From the NCBI GenBank assembly GCA_040007095.1, contig JBDTVS010000058.1, positions 62,001 to 126,000 on the forward strand: 64,000 nt of DNA, written 5' to 3'. Shown piece after piece: positions 35,225 through 44,844 of the stretch (within the stretch, counting starts at the first letter, position 1; each line of letters opens with the position of its first letter). The position numbers were made by a program, and so were the translations under genes. The notes below the pieces were generated by a model. That model did not search any database and was not told the origin of the DNA. It saw nothing but the letters and a program-made list of their open reading frames with translations. The stretch is from JBDTVS01 sp040007095 (GTDB lineage: Bacteria > Acidobacteriota > Vicinamibacteria > Vicinamibacterales > CAVVIG01).

Positions 35225-36458
35225 TTAGAAGTGGACCCACCGCGCCGCCCCAAGCTTGGTGAAAATATGGCCCCCTTCTATGATTGTCGTCTTCGATCAT
35301 ACATGACAACACGTCATCGACATGCGCGTGATAGACAGACGCGTCGGGACTGACCACGGACATGCCAAAGGAGTGCCAACCAGGATTGACGAGGTAGGCA
35401 GGAATGGTCCACACAATCTCCACGTCGTTCTCATTTGCAGCACTGGCCGACATTACTGGCTTGTGTAGGTCGGTAGCCACCAACGCCAACGAACCCTCTC
35501 GGTGTACGTAGAAAAAGAAATTCACCAAGACTTGTCCCGCAAAGTGGACCTTGTAACTAATGTTGAATTCTGTCCCATTAGTGAGCACTTCTGTTGGTCT
35601 CGATGCACTCACGATTTCGACGACTGGTCCCCTGGACGTTCCTTTGCCTTGGAACTTCACCGATGTTTCGGCGGATGTCGATGAATTGAGATAATCACTG
35701 ATAACTCTGTCCACACGACCAGCGGAGGCAAGGGTTCCCTGACTTAGGAGAAATCCTTGCGTACAAAGGGTTGCAATTGCACTCAGATTGTGACTCACGA
35801 AAATTACCGTGCGGCCGCCCAGCGCAACCTCGCCCATTTTGCCCAGGCACTTCTTTTGAAACTGAGCATCGCCAACGGCCAATACCTCATCAACGATCAG
35901 AATTTCCTGCTCCAGATGCGCGGCCACGGCAAACGCGAGGCGAACATACATGCCGCTGCTGTAACGCTTGACGGGAGTATCAAGAAATTTGGCGATTTCC
36001 GCAAAGGCAACAATTTCGTCGAACTTGCGAATTATCTCAGCGCGCGTCATTCCGAGTATGGCGCCGTTTAAAAAAATATTTTCCCGCCCGGTCAGTTCCG
36101 GATGAAACCCGGTGCCGACCTCGAGTAGACTCGCGACGCGACCTCCGAGCGTCACTCGGCCTTCGGTTGGTTCCGTGACACGGCTTAAAATTTTGAGAAG
36201 TGTGCTCTTGCCAGCTCCGTTTCGGCCAATGATTCCGGCCACCTCGCCTTGCTTTACCTCGAACGAGACGTCCTTGAGCGCCCAAAAATCCTTTGGACCG
36301 GAAGCTGGCGGTTGGACGACGTGCCGGAACCATCGTAACGGCGAGGTTAGCTTCGAGGCCAGCACGTCACGCAACGCGACGTAGCGCTGACCCTCTGGCT
36401 GGTGGCGAATTCGATATCGTTTACCGAGGTTGTCGACCGCGATCATGGATTCGCTCAT
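35184..36458 (-). CDS. wzt: Polysaccharide ABC exporter ATPase, Wzt-type with C-terminal substrate domain
   Basis: 424 aa. ATPase: Walker A GRNGAGKST at 78-86, signature YSSGMYVRLAFAV near 165, Walker B ILIVDEVLAVGD near 188 and VIFVSHN switch His. Residues ~265-424 form the Wzt C-terminal beta-sandwich (NGTEFNISYKVHF, NPGWHSFGMSVVSP). In O-antigen exporters of this type, that domain binds the modified non-reducing end of the glycan and couples export to chain termination. It acts with the adjacent permease (36469-37281) at the inner membrane. The N-terminal ~45-residue insertion before ALKDVSFEV is also typical. Confidence 0.93.
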   Translation of the reverse strand: MSESMIAVDNLGKRYRIRHQPEGQRYVALRDVLASKLTSPLRWFRHVVQPPASGPKDFWALKDVSFEVKQGEVAGIIGRNGAGKSTLLKILSRVTEPTEGRVTLGGRVASLLEVGTGFHPELTGRENIFLNGAILGMTRAEIIRKFDEIVAFAEIAKFLDTPVKRYSSGMYVRLAFAVAAHLEQEILIVDEVLAVGDAQFQKKCLGKMGEVALGGRTVIFVSHNLSAIATLCTQGFLLSQGTLASAGRVDRVISDYLNSSTSAETSVKFQGKGTSRGPVVEIVSASRPTEVLTNGTEFNISYKVHFAGQVLVNFFFYVHREGSLALVATDLHKPVMSASAANENDVEIVWTIPAYLVNPGWHSFGMSVVSPDASVYHAHVDDVLSCMIEDDNHRRGPYFHQAWGGAVGPLLNAQLRVIKASSHD

Positions 36459-36468
36459 AGGGCCGCGG

Positions 36469-37281
36469 TTAAATCACGTCGGCGAAGCCGCGCTCCATGC
36501 GCCGGAAGTACCAAACACCGAGGGCCAAGGCTGATCCGGTCACGACCAAGGAGAGACCAAGAGCGCTCGGCGTGAGCGGCGGCTGGCCGCGGAGAATCGA
36601 CCAGCGGAAGCCGTCGATGATTCCCACCATCGGATTGAGCGCGTAGAGCGTGCGCCAGCGTTCGGGAACCTTGTCCGTAGTGAAGGCAATGGGCGAGATG
36701 AACAATCCGAATTGGACAATAAAGGGCACGATGTGACGGAAGTCGCGGTACTCGACATTGAGCGCCGCGAGGAACAGGCCAGCTCCGAGCGACAGGCCAA
36801 AGGCGAGCAACACAAAGACAGGTAAAACCAGCAGGTGCCAGCCCGGAGCAATCTTGTACCAGAGCATGAGACTGGCCAGCAAGCCTAGTGTGATCAGGAA
36901 GTCTACAAACGCGGTTGCGACGGCGGCGCTAGGAACAAGCAGCCGAGGAAAGTAGACTTTCGAAATCAAATTGGCATTGCCGATTAGGCTGCCCGATGAC
37001 TCCGACAAGGCTGACGAAAAAAACTGCCACGGTAGTACCGCGGCGAACACCAAGATGGGCTCGGGCGCTCGCCCTGGTTGGATGCCCATGAGTCTGCGGA
37101 ATCCCACAAACACCAACATAGTCAGTGCTGGGCGAAGGAGCGCCCACGCTACACCGATGACTGTCTGCTTGTAGCGGACCACGATATCGCGCCAGGCGAG
37201 AAAATACATGAGCTCGCGGTAACGCCACAAGTCACGCCAATAGCCTTTTGCCGCAAGGCCTGGGCCGATGACGAGTTTCAA
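36469..37281 (-). CDS. wzm: Polysaccharide ABC exporter permease, Wzm-type
   Basis: 270 aa, six hydrophobic segments, ABC-2 family. Conserved features: LMYFLAWRDIVVRYKQTVIGVAWALLRPA near the N-terminus, NLISKVYFPRLLVPSAAV in the middle, and RDFRHIVPFIVQFGLFISPI with LNPMVGIIDGFRW at the end, as in Wzm/TagG permeases. It moves undecaprenyl-linked glycan across the inner membrane, powered by the Wzt protein encoded 10 bp downstream. Its start overlaps the AsnB-GT4 stop by 4 bp. Confidence 0.93.
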   Translation of the reverse strand: MKLVIGPGLAAKGYWRDLWRYRELMYFLAWRDIVVRYKQTVIGVAWALLRPALTMLVFVGFRRLMGIQPGRAPEPILVFAAVLPWQFFSSALSESSGSLIGNANLISKVYFPRLLVPSAAVATAFVDFLITLGLLASLMLWYKIAPGWHLLVLPVFVLLAFGLSLGAGLFLAALNVEYRDFRHIVPFIVQFGLFISPIAFTTDKVPERWRTLYALNPMVGIIDGFRWSILRGQPPLTPSALGLSLVVTGSALALGVWYFRRMERGFADVI

Positions 37282-40169
37282 GAGGGACTCGCCAGCGCCT
37301 CTCGGACGATCGCCTCGGCGCGCTGCGTGAACGCAAGACGCGAGTAGTAATTAAGGCCGCTTTGCACGCTTCCCCTTCCTTGGTCCAGCGTTTCAAGAAC
37401 GCGCTGAACGACGTCCGCTTGATTCGAGGGGTCAACGAGACGGCCGAGCGCGCCGTTCAAAAGAGCCTCTCGACCTCCGTCGAGGATACTGCCCATGACA
37501 GGAAGCCCGCATGCAAGCGCCTCGAGTAACACGATGCCAAATCCCTCCCCTCGGCTCGGCATCACATACGCATCGGCAAGCCGATAGTAGTGCGCTTTCT
37601 GCTCTTCGGGCACGAAGCCCGTGAATACGACGCGATCAGTTAGACCTAGAGCCTCGACCTTGCGTTCGAGGCGTTCTCGGTCGCCCCCTTCGCCGCAGAT
37701 CAAGTAACTGATATTCGGAACTTGCCTCGCCAGCGCGGGAAGCGCCTCGATAATCTCGTCGAACCCCTTGGATCGCTCTTCACTAGCGAGGCGGCCGAGC
37801 GTCATGATGACGGTCCGATCTCTGAGCCCGAGTCGATCGGCGAGTTGCTCCAGCTTGGGCCCGGGGCCGTACGTCTGAAGCTCGACGCAATTCGGCAGAA
37901 GACGAAACGTTGCCAAGTCCAGGCCCGTCCACCCTGCGAAACGGTTCAGAGTTAGTTGGCTGACACTCGCAATCACCGTGAATCGCGATAGGGCCGGCTT
38001 TGTCAGAATGTTCCTATGCGGGGACCACGCATCTATCCCGTGAATGACAAGGATCGATGGCATTTTTCGCAGGAAGCCAAGAAATGCGCCGAGTGGCGCC
38101 AAATTGATGTGGCCAACAATTAGGATATCAACGGACCCGAGAAGCACCTCGGAAAGTGCGGTCCAGACAAACCTCATCTTGCTGCCAGCCGCACTCGCAA
38201 CAAACTTGATCCGCGGCGGGATTGGCCCAACGCGTGCGGATATCATGCGCGGTATTGCGACAACCTCCTCACATTCGGAGACCGAAGCTATCGACTCGAG
38301 CAGATCGCGATTGAATTTTGCGATGCCGCCCGTCCCACCAAAGGCATCTGTGACGAGCGCAAGGGCGCGGAAGACGCGCGGCTGCGGTGGCAGTATGCGT
38401 TTCGCCCAGCTTCGTAATCCCCGCTCACATTGCTTATGGCCGGACGATTTCGCTATCCACTGCTGCACCGGGGTGCCGAAGCCGGTTTTTCGGCGAGAAA
38501 TCAACTTCTCCGGGACGGGCGTCGGAAGAACGCCTGCGAGATCGCGCTTCGTCGGATAGTGTTGGGAAACGATCAAAGGTGCCAAAGTTCGGAAGAGTTG
38601 CACGTCAACAAGCGGCACCCGAATCTCCAGGGAATGTGCCATGCCAGCCCAATCAGCGTCGCGGAGCAGTTGGTTGCGCATGTACCAACTGAGTTCCAAG
38701 GCGGAGACGCGCGACCTCACCTCGCGGATCCCGTGGACGGTTGCCTCCAGGCTCTCTAAAATTCCAAGCGTTTCCAGACCAGCCTTAACCGTCGCGCGGT
38801 CCAGAACAGACTCGGCTTCCCATGGCATGAATAATGCCCGGCGAAGCAAATAGGCGCCGGCGTAGGTCGAGCCGTACTCCAAGGCGCCAGCGTATTTTGG
38901 AGAGGTCAAGGAGCCAAGGAACGTCGCCAATCCACGCCTAACGACACGACCGGCAAACGGGAAACGTCGTCCGAGACCAAGCCACTTTACGACCTGGGGC
39001 ACTTGCGAGTAACTCGGGTATCCGCCGAAAAGCTCATCCCCACCCAGACCGGACAGCGCTACCTTCATTCCCGACCGTGCCGCGGCGCGACTGACGAAAT
39101 ACGTGTTGACGCCATCGATGGTCGGCTGATCCATCGCCTCCACTATTTGCGCCAGCTCAGACTCGAAATCCTCCTGAGTGATCCAATGTGCCTGGTGATG
39201 TATGCCGAATTGCTCTGCCACCTTCGCGGCGAGTGGCACTTCGTCGTTCGACGTACCCTTGAACTCTGGGAATCCTAGGGTCACGGCGTGCAACGCAGCC
39301 CCTGACTGAGAAGCAGCGAGCGCGGCCAATGTAGTGGAGTCGATACCCCCGGATAGAAATAGTCCAACTGGTACATCCGCCACCAAGTGGTTCCGGACGC
39401 TGTCGGTGACGGCCTCCTTGAGAATCTCGGAGGCCGTCACCACCTTGGCGCTTGTCGCCTGCTCCGCGCGACGAAACTCGTCCCCAACATTAAAGAAGCG
39501 CGTCGACGAGGCGTTGCCGGCTCGGCGGACTCGCATGGACACACCAGCAGGCAGCGATCGGATTCCCTTGTAAAGCGTGTAGGGCTCAGGGACGGACCCC
39601 CAAACTAAGAACCCCACCGAACCGGCAGGCTCTCGCGCCGCGTCGACAGCGCCACCCTTGAGTAGAGATTTCACTTGCGACGCAAAGCGAAGGGTTTCGC
39701 CGTTGTCGGCGTAGTACAGTGGCTTGATGCCGAACGGGTCCCGTGCAAGGAACAGCTCCTTCTTGCGCTCGTCCCAAATCGCAAAGGCGTACATGCCGCG
39801 AAGGGCGTGCACCATCTCCTCTCCGCGGTCGGCATAGAGATGAAGGAGCACCTCCGTGTCCGAATTTGAGTGGAAGCGATAACCTTTCGACTCCAGCTCC
39901 GTCTTGAGTTCTCGGTGATTGTAGATTTCGCCGTTGAATGTGACACGTAGACTTCCGTCAGCGGTAGCCATGGGCTGTGCGCCGGCATCACTGAGGTCAA
40001 TTATCGCCAGCCGACGGTGGGCGAGTCCTGTGCGCTCGTCGGCAGAAATCCAGAGACCCGCTCCATCGGGTCCACGCGACCGCATCGACTCACGGATACG
40101 AAGCAATTCCTCTCGATCGACCGGGGGGGCCGCGTCGTCGTACGCAAAGACACCCGCTACGCCGCACAT
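37278..40169 (-). CDS. Asparagine synthetase (AsnB) fused to a GT4 glycosyltransferase
   Basis: 963 aa. Residues 1-~590 are a full class-B asparagine synthetase: Cys2 nucleophile (MCGVAGVF), glutaminase segments RGPDGAG and FNGEIYNH, the PP-loop SGGIDS at 273-278, and SGLGGDELFGGYPSY at 373-387. Residues ~603-963 are a GT4 enzyme opening LALVTDAFGGTGGIAKFNRDLL and ending with RGEGFGIVLLEALACGLPVMGS. No linker or internal start was needed to join them. AsnB-like proteins in EPS loci are thought to amidate sugar acids. The fusion suggests amidation and sugar transfer are coupled. A 4-bp overlap links it to the Wzm gene. A frame error joining two genes is possible, but both domains appear complete. 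Confidence 0.9.
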   Translation of the reverse strand: MCGVAGVFAYDDAAPPVDREELLRIRESMRSRGPDGAGLWISADERTGLAHRRLAIIDLSDAGAQPMATADGSLRVTFNGEIYNHRELKTELESKGYRFHSNSDTEVLLHLYADRGEEMVHALRGMYAFAIWDERKKELFLARDPFGIKPLYYADNGETLRFASQVKSLLKGGAVDAAREPAGSVGFLVWGSVPEPYTLYKGIRSLPAGVSMRVRRAGNASSTRFFNVGDEFRRAEQATSAKVVTASEILKEAVTDSVRNHLVADVPVGLFLSGGIDSTTLAALAASQSGAALHAVTLGFPEFKGTSNDEVPLAAKVAEQFGIHHQAHWITQEDFESELAQIVEAMDQPTIDGVNTYFVSRAAARSGMKVALSGLGGDELFGGYPSYSQVPQVVKWLGLGRRFPFAGRVVRRGLATFLGSLTSPKYAGALEYGSTYAGAYLLRRALFMPWEAESVLDRATVKAGLETLGILESLEATVHGIREVRSRVSALELSWYMRNQLLRDADWAGMAHSLEIRVPLVDVQLFRTLAPLIVSQHYPTKRDLAGVLPTPVPEKLISRRKTGFGTPVQQWIAKSSGHKQCERGLRSWAKRILPPQPRVFRALALVTDAFGGTGGIAKFNRDLLESIASVSECEEVVAIPRMISARVGPIPPRIKFVASAAGSKMRFVWTALSEVLLGSVDILIVGHINLAPLGAFLGFLRKMPSILVIHGIDAWSPHRNILTKPALSRFTVIASVSQLTLNRFAGWTGLDLATFRLLPNCVELQTYGPGPKLEQLADRLGLRDRTVIMTLGRLASEERSKGFDEIIEALPALARQVPNISYLICGEGGDRERLERKVEALGLTDRVVFTGFVPEEQKAHYYRLADAYVMPSRGEGFGIVLLEALACGLPVMGSILDGGREALLNGALGRLVDPSNQADVVQRVLETLDQGRGSVQSGLNYYSRLAFTQRAEAIVREALASPS

Positions 40170-40263
40170 TTATAGGCTAGCCTGCAATACTGTAGTGTGC
40201 GTGCACGGTCCTGTCACAAACCCCACACCCACAAAGAACATTCGAGCTTGAGCTCGGGCGCGC

Positions 40264-41727
40264 TCACTTCGTGCTTCGCATTTCTCCCATTTCTGGCATC
40301 GTCACGAGACCTATTCTTGCGCTGTGGGCCGGAGGAGTCTGAAGCTCCAGAGTTGACGAAGCCAGCCGACGCTGAAGAATCTCGACAATCGAGCTGAGCG
40401 CCACCGCATGGCGCACAGACAACTCGGCTGGGTACTGGAAGTTGACGTAGCCGACCGTCGAAAGCGGGATTCGAACGGTACAGCACCGATCCGCACTCGC
40501 TGCGTCGCCGCGGTGCTCGTACACATGGCCCATCAGGGACATCCGCACGTGTGCGCAACGGAATTCTTGACCGACGTCCCGAACGATCTCCCAGTGGTCG
40601 TCGGCGCCGGCAACCTTGGCGAACCGGTCTTCAATCCCTCTCACGTACAGACGCGCGTTCAGGATATGCCGGAACGTCCCGGTCACCACGAGTTCCCGAG
40701 CAGTGTCGAATTCGCGGTATCCGACCAGCCGCACGCCAATCGATGCGGCCGCACAGAATCCTACCAGCAGCAGGCTATCGAACCGGCTGGCCGTCATGGT
40801 CTGGAGGAGGGAAAAGGCCGCGGCGATGCCGCACACGCCGTACAGGATCAACGCCACCTGCCGAGAGCTGAGACCGCGATCGAGTAGGCGATGGTGAATA
40901 TGATTGCGGTCGGGGCTAAAGACCGGCTGATGCCGCAGGAAGCGCCGGACGACCGACAGTCCTGCGTCGAGTAGGGGCACAGACAAGGCCATCAGCGGCG
41001 CCGTCATGCCCAGAAGTGTCGCGGACTTCTGACTCCAGATGGCCCCCAAGCACCCGAGAACGAACCCTATCGTCAGGCTGCCGCTGTCGCCCAGAAAAAT
41101 CGACGCAGGGTTGAAATTGTATCGTAGGAAGGCGAGCAATGCGCCCACGAGAGGCGCCGTGGCAAGTGCCAGCGCGGCGTTCTTCTGAAGCAACGCCGCG
41201 GCCAGCGTCGTGAAGGCGGCAAACAGCCCGACGCCCGAGGCGAGTCCGTCGACGCCGTCAATCAGGTTGAACGCGTTGGTGCAGGCCACCAGCCACAGAA
41301 TGGTGATTGGCAGACTCCACAGGCCAGGAGCCACGTGGCCGGCCGCGCCGCTTACATGCACTCCAGCCGCATAGGCAATGCACGCCGCCACGGTCTCGGG
41401 GATGAGCTTTTGCCAGGCGTTCATCGGCACGATGTCGTCCAGCAGACCGGTCGCGAACACGACGAACGTCGCGGGCAGCAGGCTGACGATCAATGGAAGG
41501 TTCACGCTATCAGCGGCGTTCAGGGGGGAAACAACAAGGATCGCGACCGGCACCAGGCACGAAATGGCGATCGCAATTCCCCCGGTGCGAGGTGTCGGCA
41601 CGCTGTGGTTGCGGCGAGCGTTCGGCCGGTCGACCAGACCGTAGCGTCGCGACCAGGCCGCGACGACAGGCGTCAGGCCGTAACAGCAAACAAAGGAGGT
41701 CAGTGCAAGAAAGAGGATGGAGTACAC
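40264..41727 (-). CDS. WecA/MraY-family polyprenyl-phosphate sugar-1-phosphate transferase with C-terminal extension
   Basis: 487 aa. About eleven membrane helices carry the family motifs: PRTGGIAIAI, FATGLLDDIVPM (catalytic Asp pair), AFNLIDGVDGLASG, FLGDSGSLTIGF and HIHHRLLDRGLS. It starts glycan synthesis by joining a sugar phosphate (often GlcNAc-1-P) to undecaprenyl phosphate. WecA is about 360 aa. Here residues ~345-487 form an extra soluble cytoplasmic domain of unknown function (FRHILNARLYVRGIEDRFAKV). It lies between the GT4 gene (17 bp upstream) and AsnB-GT4. It is the only initiating transferase recognised, so a key step of the locus. Confidence 0.9.
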   Translation of the reverse strand: MYSILFLALTSFVCCYGLTPVVAAWSRRYGLVDRPNARRNHSVPTPRTGGIAIAISCLVPVAILVVSPLNAADSVNLPLIVSLLPATFVVFATGLLDDIVPMNAWQKLIPETVAACIAYAAGVHVSGAAGHVAPGLWSLPITILWLVACTNAFNLIDGVDGLASGVGLFAAFTTLAAALLQKNAALALATAPLVGALLAFLRYNFNPASIFLGDSGSLTIGFVLGCLGAIWSQKSATLLGMTAPLMALSVPLLDAGLSVVRRFLRHQPVFSPDRNHIHHRLLDRGLSSRQVALILYGVCGIAAAFSLLQTMTASRFDSLLLVGFCAAASIGVRLVGYREFDTARELVVTGTFRHILNARLYVRGIEDRFAKVAGADDHWEIVRDVGQEFRCAHVRMSLMGHVYEHRGDAASADRCCTVRIPLSTVGYVNFQYPAELSVRHAVALSSIVEILQRRLASSTLELQTPPAHSARIGLVTMPEMGEMRSTK

Positions 41728-41743
41728 GTGAGGCTCCTGCGCT

Positions 41744-43015
41744 TCAAAACTGAGGAGACCGTTCAGGCTGCACTATCTTTCGGCCGGCAACGGCTCCGGC
41801 GGCGTCTTCGAGGACAGAGACCATCTGTCCAAGCAGGCGCTCGCTGGTGCGTACGGATTCAGGCGTTCGTGCGGGCGCGGTGGCGCGGGTGGCCGCCGTC
41901 TCGATGTGTTTGGCGACCGCGTCCACGTCGCCATGGATGGCGCTGAACGCCGGGGCCAACTCGGTCACATGACTCTGCTCTGGCCCGATGTACAAGTACG
42001 GAATACCCAGGGCACGGATGTTGTAGACCTTGCACGGATGGACGATGCCGACAAACGGATCGCCCATCACGACCGTGTGCAGGTCTGCCGACGACAAGGA
42101 GGCTGCCAGCTTGTTCAGCGGCTGATACGGCACGATCACGATGTTCGTCAGCCCATGACGCGCGACAAACTGCCGCACTGTCTCGAACTCGCTGCCACCG
42201 CCGGCGAAGCAGAAGGCAATGTCCCCGCGATCGCGCAGCTTCCGTGCCGCCTCGAGCAGCGTGGCAAGGGGATGACAAGGACTGTGGTTCCCCGAGTACA
42301 TGACGACGAACTTTCCATTAAGCCCGTGCTTTGTCCTGAAGTCGTCTCGCCCTTCCGCGTCGTACCGCACCGCATCGTCGTGGGACCAGGGGGGGACAGT
42401 GACGATTCGACCCGCATCGATACCCTTCTCTTCGATGAGCTTCGCCATGAAACGGTCGAGCACGATGACGACGGCAGCGGCGTGCAGGCTTTGCCGCAGG
42501 ATGGCCTGAAGGAACTTGGTTGTCCGCGAACCTTGACGAAGCCAGCCGGCCGCCACGGCCTCGTCCGGGTTGAGGTCCATCACCCAGAACGCGAACCGGC
42601 CGCCCTTGATTCGAGCGAAGTGTGCGCCCAACCAGGAGATGAGCGGGGGCGACGTCATCCCGACCACAACGTCGAACCGGCGCAGCGCAACGAGGTGCAG
42701 AGTGCAATTCACGATATAGCTGCCGAAATCGGCCGCCCGCCGCCAGCGAGTCTTTTTGCCGAAGCCAAAATTCGAGATGCGGCGAATCTCGACGCCGCGC
42801 CACGTCTCGCGAGGAGGATATCGTTCGCCGGGGTTGTCGTACGCCCGCCGGCTGCAGACAACAGTGACGTCGTGTCCACGGTCGACCAGAGCCGCCGCGA
42901 GATCGCTGGCGTACTGCGACGTCGACGCAACGTCGGGATAGAAGGTCTGGTTGAGAAACAAGACTCGCACGTTGAGAAATCTGTTCTTGCCTTCGAGGAT
43001 GCTGAGCGCACCCAC
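41744..43015 (-). CDS. GT4-family glycosyltransferase (WcaI/FucT-like)
   Basis: 423 aa as called. The family start is VRVLFLNQTFYPDVASTSQYAS at residue ~16, so translation may begin at a GTG there. Other marks: GVEIRRISNFGFGKKTRWRR, FVVMYSGNHSPCHPLATLLEAARKL at the donor domain, and VGIVHPCKVYNIRALGIPYLYIG, the variant donor site of the WcaI/GT4 subgroup that acts early on lipid-linked sugars. Its place directly upstream of the WecA-like gene suggests that it adds the second sugar. This is an inference. Confidence 0.88.
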   Translation of the reverse strand: MGALSILEGKNRFLNVRVLFLNQTFYPDVASTSQYASDLAAALVDRGHDVTVVCSRRAYDNPGERYPPRETWRGVEIRRISNFGFGKKTRWRRAADFGSYIVNCTLHLVALRRFDVVVGMTSPPLISWLGAHFARIKGGRFAFWVMDLNPDEAVAAGWLRQGSRTTKFLQAILRQSLHAAAVVIVLDRFMAKLIEEKGIDAGRIVTVPPWSHDDAVRYDAEGRDDFRTKHGLNGKFVVMYSGNHSPCHPLATLLEAARKLRDRGDIAFCFAGGGSEFETVRQFVARHGLTNIVIVPYQPLNKLAASLSSADLHTVVMGDPFVGIVHPCKVYNIRALGIPYLYIGPEQSHVTELAPAFSAIHGDVDAVAKHIETAATRATAPARTPESVRTSERLLGQMVSVLEDAAGAVAGRKIVQPERSPQF

Positions 43016-43058
43016 GAAGAACTATCTCGGTGGATTCGGTGAGCTCGGTGCTGGAGGA

Positions 43059-44843
43059 CTATCCGGCGGTGGCCGCGACGGGAACCTGCGCAGGCTCTCC
43101 AAGTGTCGCGTTTGCCGATTTCAAAACAAGAAATGATCCGATGGCCAAGCTGTCCATATTCGTGCGCAGGAAGCAATCGAGTGCCTGCGCCGGGGTATTG
43201 ACGATCGGCTCGTTCTCGTTGAATGACGTGTTAATCAAGATCGGCACGCCGCTCAACTCGCCGAACCGCTTCAAGAGCTTCCAGTAGAGCGGATTCACAT
43301 CCTGCTCGACGGTTTGAAGACGTCCCGTGCCATCTTGATGCGTGACGGCTGGGATCCGACTGCGCTGCTCGGGCCTGATCTTGTAGGCCTGCACCATGAA
43401 CGGCGAGGGATAGCTCGTCTCGAAGTATTCGCCCGTCGCCTCAGCGAGCACTGAGGGACAGAACGGCCGGAACGGCTCGCGGAGCTTGATGCGAGCGTTC
43501 AGCGTATCCTTCATATCCGGGCGCCGCGGGTCGGCCAGGATGCTGCGTCCACCCAAGGCACGGGGACCAAACTCCATCCGGCCCTGGAACCAGCCGACGA
43601 TCTTGCCTGCGACAAGCTCGCGAGCAGTTCGATCGACCAGTTCGCACTCGCCCAAGCGCTCGTAGGCTACGTCGCCTTTTTCCAATTCGGCTTGAATGTT
43701 CGCGTCGCTGAATTCTGGGCCGTAGTAGCAATGCTTCATGACGAAGCTGCGCGGCCGGCCCAACACGTGGTTCCACACGTGAAGAGCCGCGCCAATGGCG
43801 GTACCCGCATCGTGGGCCGCGGGTTGGATGTAGACGTCCTCGAACGGCGTGCGCTCGAAAAGCACGCCGTTGGCCACACAGTTGAGCGCAACACCTCCAG
43901 CGAGACAGACTTTCTTGAGTCCTGTTCGCTTTTGCACCTCGTTAAGGAGCGAGAAATAACACTCTTCAAGCACGAGCTGCACCGAGGCCGCGAGGTCTCC
44001 GTGGCGATCTTCGAGCGCGCGCCCGGGGTCGCGAGCGGGCCCGAACACGTCGGTCATCCTGTCGGAATAGACCGTCCCGAGCGAAGGTTCTCCGCCATCC
44101 CACGTCATCTCGACGCCGGCGGTGTGATGGATGAAGTAGTCGAGGTTGAGCCGGACCTGATCGCGTTCGACGCGGACGACGTTTCGGACCTGAGCGGCGA
44201 ACCGGGGTTGGCCATACGCCGACAGGCCCATCATCTTGTATTCGTCGCCGTATTTAGGGAAACCGAGGAACTGCGTGAACGCGGTGTAGAACAGGCCGAG
44301 CGAATGAGGGAACCTCACGCCGCCGCGCACATCGATCCGGTTTCCGCGGCCAACGCCCCACATGACGCTGCTGAAGTCGCCGAACCCGTCAATCGAAACG
44401 ACTGCCGCCTCGTCGAATGGCGAAGCAAAAAACGCACTGGCCAGGTGGGCGCGGTGGTGCTCGACGAAATGGACGCGGACGCCCTCAGCATTGGCGATGC
44501 CCGCGTCGCCCAGCCGAGCGCCGAGTCGCGCGACATCGACGGTGTTCTTGACGCGGGAGGCCGAGCGGCGCCAGTCGCCAGGCCGCGTCACCAGCCTGCC
44601 GACTTTCGTCCAAAAGTGCGCCCGCGGATCACGCGAGACGGCCACGTGCTCCAGAGGGCCCGACCCGCCAAGATCCAGGCACGCGCGAGCCGCGAGCGCG
44701 GGAAATCCAGCCCAGTGCTTGATGCGGTTGAGTCGCTCTTCTTCCAGCGCGGCCACCAGGTGACCATCCTCGAGGAGCGCGGCTGACGCGTCTCCGTGAA
44801 ACGCGTTCAGACCGAGGATTTTAGCAGCCGTCTTCACAGCCAC
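43059..44843 (-). CDS. NodU/CmcH-family carbamoyltransferase
   Basis: 594 aa, the full family length. The N-terminal YgjD-like half has LGLNAFHGDASAALLEDG, EHHRAHLASAFFASPF and VSIDGFGDFSSVMWG. The C-terminal half has GVALNCVANG, QPAAHDAGTAIGAALHVW, FGPRALGGRSILADPR and INTSFNENEPIV. These enzymes carbamoylate hydroxyls of sugars or antibiotics from carbamoyl phosphate and ATP through a carbamoyl-adenylate. The first His-Asp pair is written His-Gly-Asp rather than the usual Gly-His-Asp, which deserves a check. The gene lies 1 bp from the GT2 gene upstream. Confidence 0.9.
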   Translation of the reverse strand: MAVKTAAKILGLNAFHGDASAALLEDGHLVAALEEERLNRIKHWAGFPALAARACLDLGGSGPLEHVAVSRDPRAHFWTKVGRLVTRPGDWRRSASRVKNTVDVARLGARLGDAGIANAEGVRVHFVEHHRAHLASAFFASPFDEAAVVSIDGFGDFSSVMWGVGRGNRIDVRGGVRFPHSLGLFYTAFTQFLGFPKYGDEYKMMGLSAYGQPRFAAQVRNVVRVERDQVRLNLDYFIHHTAGVEMTWDGGEPSLGTVYSDRMTDVFGPARDPGRALEDRHGDLAASVQLVLEECYFSLLNEVQKRTGLKKVCLAGGVALNCVANGVLFERTPFEDVYIQPAAHDAGTAIGAALHVWNHVLGRPRSFVMKHCYYGPEFSDANIQAELEKGDVAYERLGECELVDRTARELVAGKIVGWFQGRMEFGPRALGGRSILADPRRPDMKDTLNARIKLREPFRPFCPSVLAEATGEYFETSYPSPFMVQAYKIRPEQRSRIPAVTHQDGTGRLQTVEQDVNPLYWKLLKRFGELSGVPILINTSFNENEPIVNTPAQALDCFLRTNMDSLAIGSFLVLKSANATLGEPAQVPVAATAG

Positions 44844-44844
44844 T

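Noticed and set aside
41906..43042. 378-codon + strand ORF opposite the GT4 gene
   Set aside because: It is antisense to a GT4 gene with clear motifs. Its product is rich in Arg, Asp and His with no domain, as expected of a GC-rich shadow frame.
43692..44786. 364-codon + strand ORF
   Set aside because: It lies opposite the carbamoyltransferase gene, has no recognisable domain, and the sense protein has full family motifs.
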